A stretch of DNA of 64,000 nucleotides from Halospina denitrificans (GTDB lineage Bacteria > Pseudomonadota > Gammaproteobacteria > Pseudomonadales > Oleiphilaceae). Made by a program: the position numbers and the translations under genes. This document shows positions 47,058-56,073 of the stretch, in pieces. How positions within the stretch are numbered: position 1 is the stretch's first letter; every line of letters begins with the position of its first letter. The notes beneath the pieces were generated by a model. The model ran no database searches and was not told the origin of the DNA. It saw only the letters and a list, made by a program, of their open reading frames with translations. Location: positions 166,695 through 230,694 of the forward strand of contig NZ_SOAX01000008.1 in assembly GCF_004364635.1 (NCBI RefSeq), in the 5' to 3' direction.

Positions 47058-47399
47058 ATGATGAAAGCAACGAACCAGAAAAGAAGACACTATGGCGCCG
47101 GAATTCTCGTGACAGCGCTGATCGCAATGCTGCTTGCGGTCAGCGCATCGGCCGCGGACGTTAAAACGCCGGGGGCAGAGGAGTCCGTCATGGGCCCGAT
47201 TCAGGCAGTCGAAGAGAGCGGTGGCAGCCTGATTGTGGAGGGGCGTCGGTTCTTTCTGGCGCAGGATGTGCTCTTCGATGGTGTTGAAATGGCTCGTGAC
47301 CAAGTCCTGGAGCGTCTTTCCAAAGGGGATTCCGTAATCCTCTACAGGGAGAGCATCAGTCAGGAGCGGATCGAGCAGATCCGCACGAGTCTCCGATAA
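47058..47399 (+). CDS. PilY2-like small exported pilus protein
   Basis: 113 aa, exported: signal sequence with cleavage near ASAADV. Mature part has a short OB-like beta pattern (GPIQAVEESGGSLIVEGRRF...) and no other motif. It sits between pilY1 and pilE, in the slot that pilY2 occupies in Pseudomonas, whose function is unclear. Start 47058 or 47061, behind TTGGAG; a GTG at 47040 overlaps the pilY1 stop but lacks a good ribosome site. Confidence 0.65.
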   Translation: MMKATNQKRRHYGAGILVTALIAMLLAVSASAADVKTPGAEESVMGPIQAVEESGGSLIVEGRRFFLAQDVLFDGVEMARDQVLERLSKGDSVILYRESISQERIEQIRTSLR

Positions 47400-47428
47400 C
47401 GGCATACAACAAGAAAAGGAAACACATC

Positions 47429-47842
47429 ATGCGAATGGTTGCGAATCGGGGTTTTACCCTGATCGAATTGATGATTGTAGTGGCAATCCTCGGCATTATT
47501 GCCGCCATTGCCTTCCCGGCATACCAGCAGCATGTGGAGCAAACGCGCAGAACCACAGCTCAGGGCGATCTCATGGAGTTGGCGCAGTGGATGGAGCGGC
47601 GTTACAGCTCTGATTTTGACTACCGGGATGGTACGGGTAACCCCTCGCTGCCCTTCAGCTGGTCGCCACGGGAGTATGATGAGGCTAATGCCTTCTACGA
47701 TATCAGTTTTGCCCAGGATGTAACCAAGGACACCTTTGAGCTTCAGGCTGTGCCGAAAAATGCACAGTCCAGTGACGATTGCGGCACGCTGACGCTGGAT
47801 GAGCAGGGCACCCGTGGTGCTGACGGGACTGACTGCTGGTAA
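47429..47842 (+). CDS. pilE: Type IV minor pilin PilE
   Basis: 137 aa. Prepilin leader MRMVANRG followed by FTLIELMIVVAILGIIAAIA; cleaved after Gly8. Conserved Cys pair at C118 and C136 forms the C-terminal disulphide loop. It is the last of the minor pilin operon; AAGGA precedes the ATG. PilE connects the tip complex to the major pilin in Pseudomonas. Confidence 0.9.
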   Translation: MRMVANRGFTLIELMIVVAILGIIAAIAFPAYQQHVEQTRRTTAQGDLMELAQWMERRYSSDFDYRDGTGNPSLPFSWSPREYDEANAFYDISFAQDVTKDTFELQAVPKNAQSSDDCGTLTLDEQGTRGADGTDCW

Positions 47843-47848
47843 GGCCGG

Positions 47849-48409
47849 TCAGTCCGTGCAGCTGATGGGGTCGCCCTGGCTGTCCTGGGCAATGCCGTCT
47901 CCGGAATGGTCGCGTGCATAACGCACGCGACCACCCATGTTGATAATCAGCTGTCCGGCGTGGTGGGCGTCGCCGCTATCCGGGCAGTAGACCAGGTTTC
48001 CGAGGGTGCCCCGGACCATGCCGTCGGGGCGGTACTGGAAGTAACCGGAGTTGCCCACATTGGCGGACCAGTTGCCGTTACCGGGGGATGGCACGGTGCG
48101 GAGTACCGCATCCTGATCCGTGAGCCTGCGCTGGCTGTCCGGGTCCAGGAAGGCGTGGACCTTCTGTTGCCAGTTGCCGTTACACTCCTGGTTCTCATCC
48201 AGAGGGCAGATGGTGACAACGGTGCTGTTTGCGACGGCTTCGGCCCGCGCCAGCTGGAAGGCGTGATACATGTCCTTCATGGTGGTTTGGCGTTCGACCC
48301 GTTCAATGAATCCGCCCAGGGCGGGAATCATGGTTGTGGCCAGCAGGGCGAGAAGCGCCACGACAATGATCAATTCAACGAGCGTCAGTCCATTCTGTTC
48401 CCGGTTCAT
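47849..48409 (-). CDS. Type IV pilus minor pilin, FimT/GspH family
   Basis: 186 aa. Prepilin signal QNGLTLVELIIVVALLALLA, cleaved after G7. GspH/FimT body with Cys pairs (C68-C76-type and C141-C184-type). Faces the minor pilin operon and is separated from pilR by 108 bp. FimT proteins bind DNA and promote natural transformation in some Gammaproteobacteria; whether this one does is inferred. Weak ribosome site AAAGGAG before the ATG. Confidence 0.8.
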   Translation of the reverse strand: MNREQNGLTLVELIIVVALLALLATTMIPALGGFIERVERQTTMKDMYHAFQLARAEAVANSTVVTICPLDENQECNGNWQQKVHAFLDPDSQRRLTDQDAVLRTVPSPGNGNWSANVGNSGYFQYRPDGMVRGTLGNLVYCPDSGDAHHAGQLIINMGGRVRYARDHSGDGIAQDSQGDPISCTD

Positions 48410-48517
48410 CCCTGAACTCCTTTCCCAGTATGTGCATCCTTTTTTCAGCTCTTCCTGAGCCGATGGGGCGCGAGTCTACAATGCCTCCCAGGATCGGACA
48501 AGGCCGCCGGACGGGGG

Positions 48518-49894
48518 CTATTCCATACCCAGTTTCTTGAGCTTATACCGTAGTGCCCGGAAACTGACGCCAAGCTTCCGCGCCGCTGCCGTCTTGTTCC
48601 AGCGCGTCTGCTCCAGGGCTTTTTCGATGGTCTGGCGCTCGATGGATTCCAGGTAGGACTCCAGGTCGATCGTGTCGTCGCCATCGCCCGGCATCGGGGG
48701 AAGGTCACTGGCTGCGCCCGCCGTCTCCGTTGCTGGGCCTTTACGCAGTTGCAGGTCCTCGGCCTGGATGATGTCCCCTTCGCTGAGGGTAAAGGCTCTC
48801 TCCAGGCAGTTTTCCAGCTCCCGTACGTTGCCCGGGAATGGGTAGGCCTGGAGCGCTGCAAGAGCGTCATCGGTGAGCTCGGCGGGGGAGAGCTCATACT
48901 CGGAGGCCAGCTTGTCCAGGATATGCCGAGCCAACAGGGGGATATCCGTGGGGCGTTCACGCAGTGGCGGAACCCGCAGCTCGATCACATTGATCCGGTA
49001 GAACAGGTCCTGGCGGAACAGCCCTTCTTCCACAAGTGCGGCCAGCTCCTGATGGGTGGCGCTGAGGATGCGGACATCGACGGCGACTTCCTCCTGGGCC
49101 CCCACGGGCCGGATCTTCTTCTCCTGGATGGCCCGCAGCAGCTTCACCTGCATCGGCAGGGGGAGCTCCGCCACCTCATCCAGGAACAGGGTGCCGCCAT
49201 TCGCGGCCTGGAAGAGTCCATTCTTGTTTTCAGTGGCCCCGGTAAAGCTGCCCTTGCGGTGACCGAAGAACTCGCTTTCCATCAGCTCGTCCGGAATGGC
49301 GCCACAGTTGACCGGTACAAAGGGGTTGTCGCGCCTGGGGCCGTTTTCATGGATAAGGCGGGCAACCAGTTCCTTGCCGCTGCCTGACTCGCCGCTGATG
49401 TAGACCGGCGCCTGGCTGCGGGCCACTTTCCGGGATTGGCGCCTCAGGTGTTCAATCTCGGGGGAGTCGCCCAGCAGCAGGTTTTCCCCCTCTGGAAGCG
49501 GGGCATCACCGTTGTTTTCGGAAGGCGAGGGGAGGCGCAACGCACTCTGGACAAGGTCCCGCAGTCTGGGAAGCTCTACAGGCTTGGACACGAAGTCAAA
49601 GGCGCCGCATTTCAGCGCGGAGATTGCCGCGTCCATACTGCCATAGGCGGTGATCACGGCAACCGGGGTATCGGGGCAATGGCTCTGCATCCAGTGGACG
49701 AGATCGATGCCGTTGCCGTCTGGCAGGCTCATGTCGGTCAGGCAGAGGTGGAAAACCTGTCGTTCAAGCAGGTCCCTGGCTTCCTCCAGTGTCGCGGCAG
49801 TGACACACTGAATCTCCATGCGGCTCAGTGTAATGTCCAGCAGTTCCCGGATATCGGGTTCGTCGTCGACAACCAGTGCCGTATACGATGTCAT
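48518..49894 (-). CDS. pilR: Sigma-54-dependent response regulator PilR
   Basis: 458 aa. Receiver domain with phospho-acceptor D54 (CLTDMSLPDG), AAA+ domain (Walker A GESGSGKE 168-175; GSFTGA 215-220, sigma-54 contact loop, the same Ser variant as in Pseudomonas PilR), C-terminal Fis-type helix-turn-helix (WNKTAAARKLGVSFRALRYK). Activates the major pilin gene pilA from an RpoN promoter. Its start overlaps the pilS stop by 4 bp. Confidence 0.95.
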   Translation of the reverse strand: MTSYTALVVDDEPDIRELLDITLSRMEIQCVTAATLEEARDLLERQVFHLCLTDMSLPDGNGIDLVHWMQSHCPDTPVAVITAYGSMDAAISALKCGAFDFVSKPVELPRLRDLVQSALRLPSPSENNGDAPLPEGENLLLGDSPEIEHLRRQSRKVARSQAPVYISGESGSGKELVARLIHENGPRRDNPFVPVNCGAIPDELMESEFFGHRKGSFTGATENKNGLFQAANGGTLFLDEVAELPLPMQVKLLRAIQEKKIRPVGAQEEVAVDVRILSATHQELAALVEEGLFRQDLFYRINVIELRVPPLRERPTDIPLLARHILDKLASEYELSPAELTDDALAALQAYPFPGNVRELENCLERAFTLSEGDIIQAEDLQLRKGPATETAGAASDLPPMPGDGDDTIDLESYLESIERQTIEKALEQTRWNKTAAARKLGVSFRALRYKLKKLGME

Positions 49895-51531
49895 GTGTCG
49901 GTTCCTGTTACTTCTGGCTCTGCGGTGTAATCCAGGGTGCGCCTGCCCGGATGGGCAAAGGTGATCCGGAAACAGCTCCCATGCTCACTGGTATCAAGCA
50001 GGAAAAGGCGTGCCTGGTTGGCCTCGCACAGTTCACGCGCCAGGTAGAGCCCCAGCCCGGTTCCCTGCTGCTCGGTGGTAAAGAAGGGCTCGAAGAGCGA
50101 TGCCCGCTGTTTCTCGCTGAGCCCGGCCCCCTGATCCCGAACATCAATATAGGCTCTCTGGCCGTCCTCAGTCATCCCTGTGGACAGGGTCAGGGTGCGC
50201 CGTCCTGTATTCTTCTCGCTGTAACGCAGGCCATTGTCGATCAGGTTGATCAATGCCTGGTGCAGCTGGGAGGGGTCAAAACGCGCGGATGCGGAGGGGC
50301 CGGAAAGCTTCAGGTCAATGGTGTTGCCGTCTCCGCCGCATTCCCGGTACTCGTTTACGACGGAGGCCAACCATTCGCCCAGGTCCAAAAGGCGAACATC
50401 GGCGCTGCGCCGGCGTGACAGCTCCAGTACATTCTCGATAATGGCATTCACACGCTCGCTGTGGCGCTGGATGATCCCCGTCATTCGCCGGTCGGCTTCG
50501 CTGATGTCGGGGGATTCGGCCATAAGCTGGGCGGCGTGGCTGATGGCTCCGAGGGGGTTACGGATCTCGTGGGCAATACCGGCGGTCAGACGTCCCAGCG
50601 ATGCCAGCTTCATCTGCTGGGCCTGTTGGATGATCTTGCTCGTGTCTTCGAGGAAGATCAGGATATGATTGTTCACGGGTTCGTCCAGTGGTGTGAAGTT
50701 GGCCTGGACGCCAGGGGTGTCTTCCCTGGCCTGGAAGGGCTGGGTTCTCGTTCCGGGGTTTTCCAGCCACTGCTTCAGGCGCTGCTTCAGGGGCGCGGGC
50801 AGGGTCGTCAGTGGTGGTGAGGTTCGGCGCTCGCCCTGGAGCAGCTCCCCGGCGGCCGCGTTCGCCAGGCGGACAGTGCCGGATGGGTCGGCCACGACTA
50901 TGCCGGTGTGCATCCGCTGGATGATCTGATGGTTGAGCTGCTCCAGCTCCGCAATGCTGCGGGCGCGTTCCGTGGCCAGTCGTTCACTGGAGGCAAGCCG
51001 GCGCGTGATGTTCTGGAGGATGAAGGCGGTGGCAAAATAGATGACGCCCATTACGCCCGCCCGAACGATGTCATCGATGCCTGCAGTGGTCTCGATCAGG
51101 AGCCAGAAGGACACGGCGAGTGACGCCAATGCGGCCAGTGCCGCATAGAAAATGCCGACGCGTCCCGGAATCAGTATGTTGCCGGCTGCAATGCTGATGA
51201 TAACCAGGTTGATGATGCCGGTACCAACACCACCGCTGGACAGGGCCAGCAGGTGCAGGAAGAGGATGTCGACCAGTATGGAAACCGTGATGTGCCAGGG
51301 GCGAAGGGGGTATCCGGCGAGCAGGAGCAAACCCGTAAGAATATTGATCCCCAGGTAGGCCAGGGCGGTTCCCTGGAACAGCACCTCGTTGTTCATGGCG
51401 GTGCCAAACAGGTCCGTCTCCAGCAGAAGGAGGCTGACGAGCAGCAGGACCACCGCTATGCGGTAATAATTGTAGACACGGAACAGACGGGCACGCTGGC
51501 CATTCCTGCCAACCGGTGACGAAGCGACCAT
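49891..51531 (-). CDS. pilS: Sensor histidine kinase PilS
   Basis: 546 aa, six N-terminal membrane helices (about 20-180), a PAS domain (about 200-300), a His-kinase domain with phospho-His H321 (AGIAHEIRNPLG), N box NLIDNGLRYSEKN and G boxes (DQGAGLSEK, GTGLGLYLARE). It phosphorylates PilR; in Pseudomonas it senses pilin in the membrane. It starts close to the divergent nadE promoter region. Confidence 0.95.
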   Translation of the reverse strand: MVASSPVGRNGQRARLFRVYNYYRIAVVLLLVSLLLLETDLFGTAMNNEVLFQGTALAYLGINILTGLLLLAGYPLRPWHITVSILVDILFLHLLALSSGGVGTGIINLVIISIAAGNILIPGRVGIFYAALAALASLAVSFWLLIETTAGIDDIVRAGVMGVIYFATAFILQNITRRLASSERLATERARSIAELEQLNHQIIQRMHTGIVVADPSGTVRLANAAAGELLQGERRTSPPLTTLPAPLKQRLKQWLENPGTRTQPFQAREDTPGVQANFTPLDEPVNNHILIFLEDTSKIIQQAQQMKLASLGRLTAGIAHEIRNPLGAISHAAQLMAESPDISEADRRMTGIIQRHSERVNAIIENVLELSRRRSADVRLLDLGEWLASVVNEYRECGGDGNTIDLKLSGPSASARFDPSQLHQALINLIDNGLRYSEKNTGRRTLTLSTGMTEDGQRAYIDVRDQGAGLSEKQRASLFEPFFTTEQQGTGLGLYLARELCEANQARLFLLDTSEHGSCFRITFAHPGRRTLDYTAEPEVTGTDT

Positions 51532-51617
51532 GGATGCTCCCGGTTTCCAGAACGGTCAATGGAGACTGAAACAGTTATAATAGCTTGCGAATGCGTGTGG
51601 CGACAGGAGAATACGGA

Positions 51618-53249
51618 ATGGTATCCGGTATCAAGGTGGTAATGGCCCAGATCAACGTGACCGTGGGAGACATACCGGGTAATACGGAACGGGTTCTGGA
51701 GGCGACGCGCGAAGCGGTAGACCGGCATGGAGCCGACCTGGTCGTTTTCCCGGAGCTCGCCATCACAGGGTATCCCCCCGAGGATCTGTTGCTGCGCCCC
51801 AGCATTGTACCGCGCGTGGAAGAGGCCCTTGAGCGGCTCCGAGCCGAGGCACCACCGGCAACCCTGGTTCTGGGGTCGCCCTGGTCGGTCGAGGGTGACC
51901 TTTATAATGCGGCGGTCGTCATCCAGCCCGGCACAGAGCACCCGCCAGCCTGCAAGCAACATCTGCCCAATTACCATGTGTTTGATGAGGCCCGCTATTT
52001 CCAGCCCGGACAGGGTACGGCAATTTTTGAGCTCCATGGCATCCGGACCGCGATAACGGTCTGCGAGGATCTCTGGTATGAGGGACCCATTGCCGATGCC
52101 GCCGCCGGCGGGGCTCAGCTGCTGATCAACATAAATGCGTCTCCCTACCACCTGGACAAACACGGGGACCGTGAGGCATTGCTGGAAAAGCGCAGCCGCG
52201 AACACAGCCTGCCGATCGTCTATGTGAACCTGGTTGGCGGCCAGGACGAGCTGGTTTTTGATGGCGGGTCCATGGCCTTCGATGGGCAAGGCGAAAAGGT
52301 CGTGCAGGCCCCCCAGTTTGAAGCCGGACTCTACCCGCTGGAGGTATTGGGCGAAGGAGAGATCTGCAGGCCTGTTCGACAGGCACCCGGGGAAACGCTC
52401 TCCCAGGAAGCCGCAGCCTATCGTGCGCTGGTTCTGGGCCTGCAGGATTACATTGGCAAGAATGGCTTTCCGTCGGTGGTTCTGGGTCTTTCCGGCGGCA
52501 TTGATTCCGCGCTGACGTTGGCGGTGGCCGTCGATGCCCTGGGGGCGGACCGGGTGACGGCCGTGATGATGCCGTTCCGCTACACCTCCAGTATGAGCCT
52601 TGAGGACGCGGAGGCGCTGGCTGCGAATCTGGGCGTTCGTTATCAGGTGACTCCCATTGAAGCGACCTATGATGCATTCATGGAGACGCTGTCAGCCTCT
52701 TTCGGCGACCGCCCGGTGGATACCACGGAAGAGAATCTGCAGGCGCGCATCCGGGGCACGTTATTGATGAGCCTTTCCAACAAGTTCGGCGGACTGGTGT
52801 TGACCACCGGCAACAAGAGTGAACTGGCGGTGGGGTATTCCACCCTTTACGGCGATATGGCCGGCGGGTTCAGCGTTATCAAGGATGTGCCCAAGACCCT
52901 GGTTTACCGGTTATCGCGCTGGCGTAACCGCAACGGCGAAGTCATACCGCAACGCATCATCGAGCGCGCGCCCTCGGCCGAGCTGGCGCCGGACCAGAAG
53001 GATGAGGACAGTCTTCCACCCTATGAGATTCTGGACCAGATCCTCGAGCGCTACGTGGAGCAGGACCAGAGCGCCGAGACCATCATTGCCGCAGGGTTTG
53101 ATCGCGAGGCGGTAATGCACGCCGTGCGCCTGGTGGATATCAACGAGTACAAGCGCCAGCAGTCGCCGGTGGGGACAAGGATAACGCGGCGTGGGTTCGG
53201 CAAGGACCGGCGCTACCCGATCACCAATCGCTGGAAACCGGGTATCTAG
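51618..53249 (+). CDS. nadE: Glutamine-dependent NAD+ synthetase
   Basis: 543 aa, two-domain type. N-terminal nitrilase-like amidase with catalytic E46, K113, C149 (FPELAITGYPPED, KQHLPNYHVFDEARYF, CEDLWYEG) and C-terminal NAD synthetase with P-loop GLSGGIDSAL (about 284-293) and TTGNKSELAVGYSTLYGDMA. It makes NAD from nicotinate adenine dinucleotide with Gln as N donor. Start at ATG 51618 behind ACAGGAG. TTATAAT at 51574-51580 is a possible -10, with no good -35. Confidence 0.97.
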   Translation: MVSGIKVVMAQINVTVGDIPGNTERVLEATREAVDRHGADLVVFPELAITGYPPEDLLLRPSIVPRVEEALERLRAEAPPATLVLGSPWSVEGDLYNAAVVIQPGTEHPPACKQHLPNYHVFDEARYFQPGQGTAIFELHGIRTAITVCEDLWYEGPIADAAAGGAQLLININASPYHLDKHGDREALLEKRSREHSLPIVYVNLVGGQDELVFDGGSMAFDGQGEKVVQAPQFEAGLYPLEVLGEGEICRPVRQAPGETLSQEAAAYRALVLGLQDYIGKNGFPSVVLGLSGGIDSALTLAVAVDALGADRVTAVMMPFRYTSSMSLEDAEALAANLGVRYQVTPIEATYDAFMETLSASFGDRPVDTTEENLQARIRGTLLMSLSNKFGGLVLTTGNKSELAVGYSTLYGDMAGGFSVIKDVPKTLVYRLSRWRNRNGEVIPQRIIERAPSAELAPDQKDEDSLPPYEILDQILERYVEQDQSAETIIAAGFDREAVMHAVRLVDINEYKRQQSPVGTRITRRGFGKDRRYPITNRWKPGI

Positions 53250-53252
53250 GAG

Positions 53253-54128
53253 TCAGTCACCCTCGTGCCCGAAAGCACCGAAGGTAATCACATTCAGCAG
53301 GGAGCGGTCCTGGATGCCGAAACTCTGGCGGACAAAGGAGCCGTCATCGGCGATGGCGGGATTCTCCGGGAAGTTCTGGGCCAGCACCCGGGTGGTATCC
53401 CGTTTTTCCTCGTCGAGACGCAGGCGTGAATACATCTCGGCCATGATGACCAGCGCTTCCTCAACAGCAGGGGTTCTGTTGAAGTCCTCAACAACCGACT
53501 TGGCCCGGTTGAGCGCCGCAATATAGGCTTCGCGCTTGATGTAATACTGAGCCGCCTCAAGCTCGGCGCCGGCAAGCCGGTTGCGTATGGCGATCATCCG
53601 CTGGCGGGCATCCGGGGCATACTCGCTGTTGGGGTAACGGTTCACCAGCTGCTGGAAGTCGTCAAAGGCCTGACGCTGCTCCCCGGGATCACGGCCCGCC
53701 ACCTCGATCGGGAAGTAGCGGGCGGCCAGCCCCAGGTCCATGTTGTAGGAGGCGACACCACGCATATAGAGTGCGTAGTCGGCGTTTTCGCTCTGCGGGT
53801 TAAGCCGGAGGAAACGATCGGCCGCGCTTCGTGCGCCCTGAAGATCCAGGTTCTGGTAGCGCGCGAAGATCAGGTCCAGCTGCGCCTGTTCCGCGTACCG
53901 GCCGAAGGGGTAATAGGTTTCCAGGGACTCCAGGTTGCGCTGGGCCGATTCGAAATTGCCGGCGTTCATGGACTGCCTGGCCTGTTCGTAATACTCCTCT
54001 TCGGGAAGGGTTTCCGCGTCCCGGGAGGCACATCCCGCCAGCAGCAGGAGTGAGAGCACCAGCACCAGCAGCGTGCGGACCTGGTTCAGCGGTGCCATGC
54101 TCGGGGTCGTGATGGACCGGCTTTTCAT
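53253..54128 (-). CDS. bamD: Outer-membrane assembly lipoprotein BamD
   Basis: 291 aa, lipoprotein (lipobox LLAGC, Cys33) with five TPR repeats (about 45-260). Essential member of the BAM complex, which folds outer-membrane beta-barrels. Blocks EEEYYEQARQSMNAGNFESA, LETYYPFGRYAEQAQLDLIF and FPIEVAGRDPGEQRQAFDDF are family-specific. It is divergent from rluD, the conserved bamD/rluD arrangement, and its stop lies 3 bp from that of nadE (convergent). Confidence 0.97.
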   Translation of the reverse strand: MKSRSITTPSMAPLNQVRTLLVLVLSLLLLAGCASRDAETLPEEEYYEQARQSMNAGNFESAQRNLESLETYYPFGRYAEQAQLDLIFARYQNLDLQGARSAADRFLRLNPQSENADYALYMRGVASYNMDLGLAARYFPIEVAGRDPGEQRQAFDDFQQLVNRYPNSEYAPDARQRMIAIRNRLAGAELEAAQYYIKREAYIAALNRAKSVVEDFNRTPAVEEALVIMAEMYSRLRLDEEKRDTTRVLAQNFPENPAIADDGSFVRQSFGIQDRSLLNVITFGAFGHEGD

Positions 54129-54240
54129 GCCATTACCTGTATAATGTCGGGAAAGTGGGGAACGAATCCGAGCAGGTATTGTAACGGCCGGGCTACTGAT
54201 TCGGAACCGGTGTTTTCAGTCTATCGCCAACAGGAATCCA

Positions 54241-55215
54241 ATGGGTACGAGTAGAGAGCGAATCGAGGCAGCGTTTCAGGTCCCGCCGGAATTGAGTGAT
54301 CAGCGCCTGGACCAGGCTGTTGCCGCCCTGATGCCGGAGCATTCACGCTCGCGGATACAGAATTGGGTCAAGTCGGGCGAGCTTACCGTCAACGGGCGGG
54401 CCCGGAAGCCCCGGGACAAGGTTCTCGTGGATGACGAGATCGTTATTGCGGCGGACGTGGCGGCGGAGGTGAGTTGGGAGCCCGAGCCCATAGACCTTGA
54501 TATCCTCTACGAGGACGAGCACCTGCTGGTGATCAACAAGCCCGCCGGGCTGGTCGTGCATCCGGCGGCGGGGCATGAGGCCGGTACGTTGGTCAATGCA
54601 TTGCTCCATCACGCGCCGGAGCTGGATCGCATCCCCCGGGCGGGGATTGTCCACCGTCTGGACAAGGACACAACGGGCATCATGGTGGTGGCCCGCAGCC
54701 TCGAGGCTCACACCTCGCTGGTTGAGCAGCTGCAGTCGCGCAGTATGGGCCGCGAGTACGAGGCCGTCTGTGTGGGGACATTCACCGGTGGCGGAAAGGT
54801 GGACGCGCCCATCGGCCGGCATCCCATCCAGCGCAAGAAGATGGCTGTGGTGGCAGATGGCAAACCTGCCGTCACCCATTATCGCGTACAGGCGCGATTT
54901 TCCGGGTTCAGTCATATCCGGTGCCAGCTTGAAACGGGTCGCACGCACCAGATCCGTGTCCATATGGCACATATTCACCATCCCCTGGTCGGCGATACCG
55001 CCTATAACGGGCGCATGCGTTACCCCCGGGGCGCGGACGGAGAGGTCAAGGAGGTTCTGGAAGGATTCCGGCGCCAGGCGCTGCATGCCCGAACCCTGAC
55101 ACTGGTTCATCCGTGGACGCGTGAGACGTGCGAATGGGAGGCGCCGCTGCCGGCGGATCTCCAGGGTCTCATTGCCGAGCTCAGTGCATTCACCGAGCGG
55201 AGCGAGCAGCTCTAG
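54241..55215 (+). CDS. rluD: 23S rRNA pseudouridine(1911/1915/1917) synthase
   Basis: 324 aa. N-terminal S4 RNA-binding domain (QRLDQAVAALMPEHSRSRIQ) and RluA-type catalytic domain with D141 in VHRLDKDTTG. It modifies helix 69 of 23S rRNA, needed for normal ribosome assembly and recycling. It is followed 8 bp later by pgeF and then clpB, the conserved order bamD / rluD-pgeF-clpB. Confidence 0.96.
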   Translation: MGTSRERIEAAFQVPPELSDQRLDQAVAALMPEHSRSRIQNWVKSGELTVNGRARKPRDKVLVDDEIVIAADVAAEVSWEPEPIDLDILYEDEHLLVINKPAGLVVHPAAGHEAGTLVNALLHHAPELDRIPRAGIVHRLDKDTTGIMVVARSLEAHTSLVEQLQSRSMGREYEAVCVGTFTGGGKVDAPIGRHPIQRKKMAVVADGKPAVTHYRVQARFSGFSHIRCQLETGRTHQIRVHMAHIHHPLVGDTAYNGRMRYPRGADGEVKEVLEGFRRQALHARTLTLVHPWTRETCEWEAPLPADLQGLIAELSAFTERSEQL

Positions 55216-55223
55216 GAGGCACC

Positions 55224-55967
55224 ATGGAAGGCTTCTTTGTCCCTGAGTGGCCGGCCCCGGCCACCGTCGGGTCACTGATCACAACCCGCAGGGGCGGCTG
55301 CAGTGACGGGCCCTGGCGAAGCTTCAATCTCGGTACCCATGTGGGGGATGACCCCGCTGCTGTCAGAGCCAATCGCCAGCGGCTTTATGATCATCTCGGC
55401 GTAAACGCTCGCCAGGTGTACTGGATGGAACAGGTGCACGGCACGCGTCTTGTCCGCGTTCCGTCCGTTGAATCACAGCCTGCCGCAGACGCTGCCTGGA
55501 CGGATCAGCCCGGCGAGGTCTGCATTGTGATGACCGCTGATTGTCTGCCGGTTCTATTCTGCGACGAAAGTGGGTCCCGTGTGGCCGTAGCGCACGCGGG
55601 CTGGCGCGGGCTGGTATCCGGTGTGCTGGAATCGGCCGCGCAGGTGTTCGACAGGCCGGAGTCCGTGATGGCTTATCTCGGCCCGGCTATCGGCCCGTCC
55701 GCCTTTGAGGTTGGGGATGAGGTACGCCGTGCTTTTATGGAAACGGATCCCGCGGCTGAGTTCCATTTCCGCTCAGCGTCATCGCTCAACGAGTCCTGGT
55801 TTGCGGACCTGTATGGGCTGGCCCGGCAGCGTTTGAACGCTATCGGCATTGAACGGGTCTTTGGTGGCTGTGCCTGCACCTTTTCCGATGAAGCCGACTT
55901 CTTTTCCTACCGCCGTGACGGGACCACGGGTCGCATGGCATCAATGATCTGGCTCCGGGGCGCTTGA
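55224..55967 (+). CDS. pgeF: Purine nucleoside phosphorylase / peptidoglycan editing factor (YfiH/DUF152)
   Basis: 247 aa, DUF152 family. The Cu/Zn site is present: the His of MEQVHGTRL, Cys of TADCLPVLFC and AHAGWRG. In E. coli PgeF corrects misincorporated serine in muropeptides; homologues show purine nucleoside phosphorylase/adenosine deaminase activity. AGGAGG precedes ATG 55224. The sigma-32 promoter of clpB begins in its last codons. Confidence 0.92.
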   Translation: MEGFFVPEWPAPATVGSLITTRRGGCSDGPWRSFNLGTHVGDDPAAVRANRQRLYDHLGVNARQVYWMEQVHGTRLVRVPSVESQPAADAAWTDQPGEVCIVMTADCLPVLFCDESGSRVAVAHAGWRGLVSGVLESAAQVFDRPESVMAYLGPAIGPSAFEVGDEVRRAFMETDPAAEFHFRSASSLNESWFADLYGLARQRLNAIGIERVFGGCACTFSDEADFFSYRRDGTTGRMASMIWLRGA

Positions 55968-55990
55968 AGTCTCGGGCGCTGCCCCAATAT
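55963..55990 (+). promoter_or_regulatory. Sigma-32 heat-shock promoter for clpB
   Basis: CTTGAA (55963-55968), 13-bp spacer, CCCCAATAT (55982-55990): near-perfect fit to the RpoH consensus CTTGAA-N13-17-CCCCATNT. It overlaps the stop codon of pgeF and gives a 5' leader of about 75-80 nt before the clpB ATG. Confidence 0.9.
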
Positions 55991-56073
55991 CTCTCTACAA
56001 AGCCAAGTATTGTGAATCGGAGTAGGTTGGCATTCCTGTTTCCGGTTCCAGAGGATATTGAGGGTACCAATCT

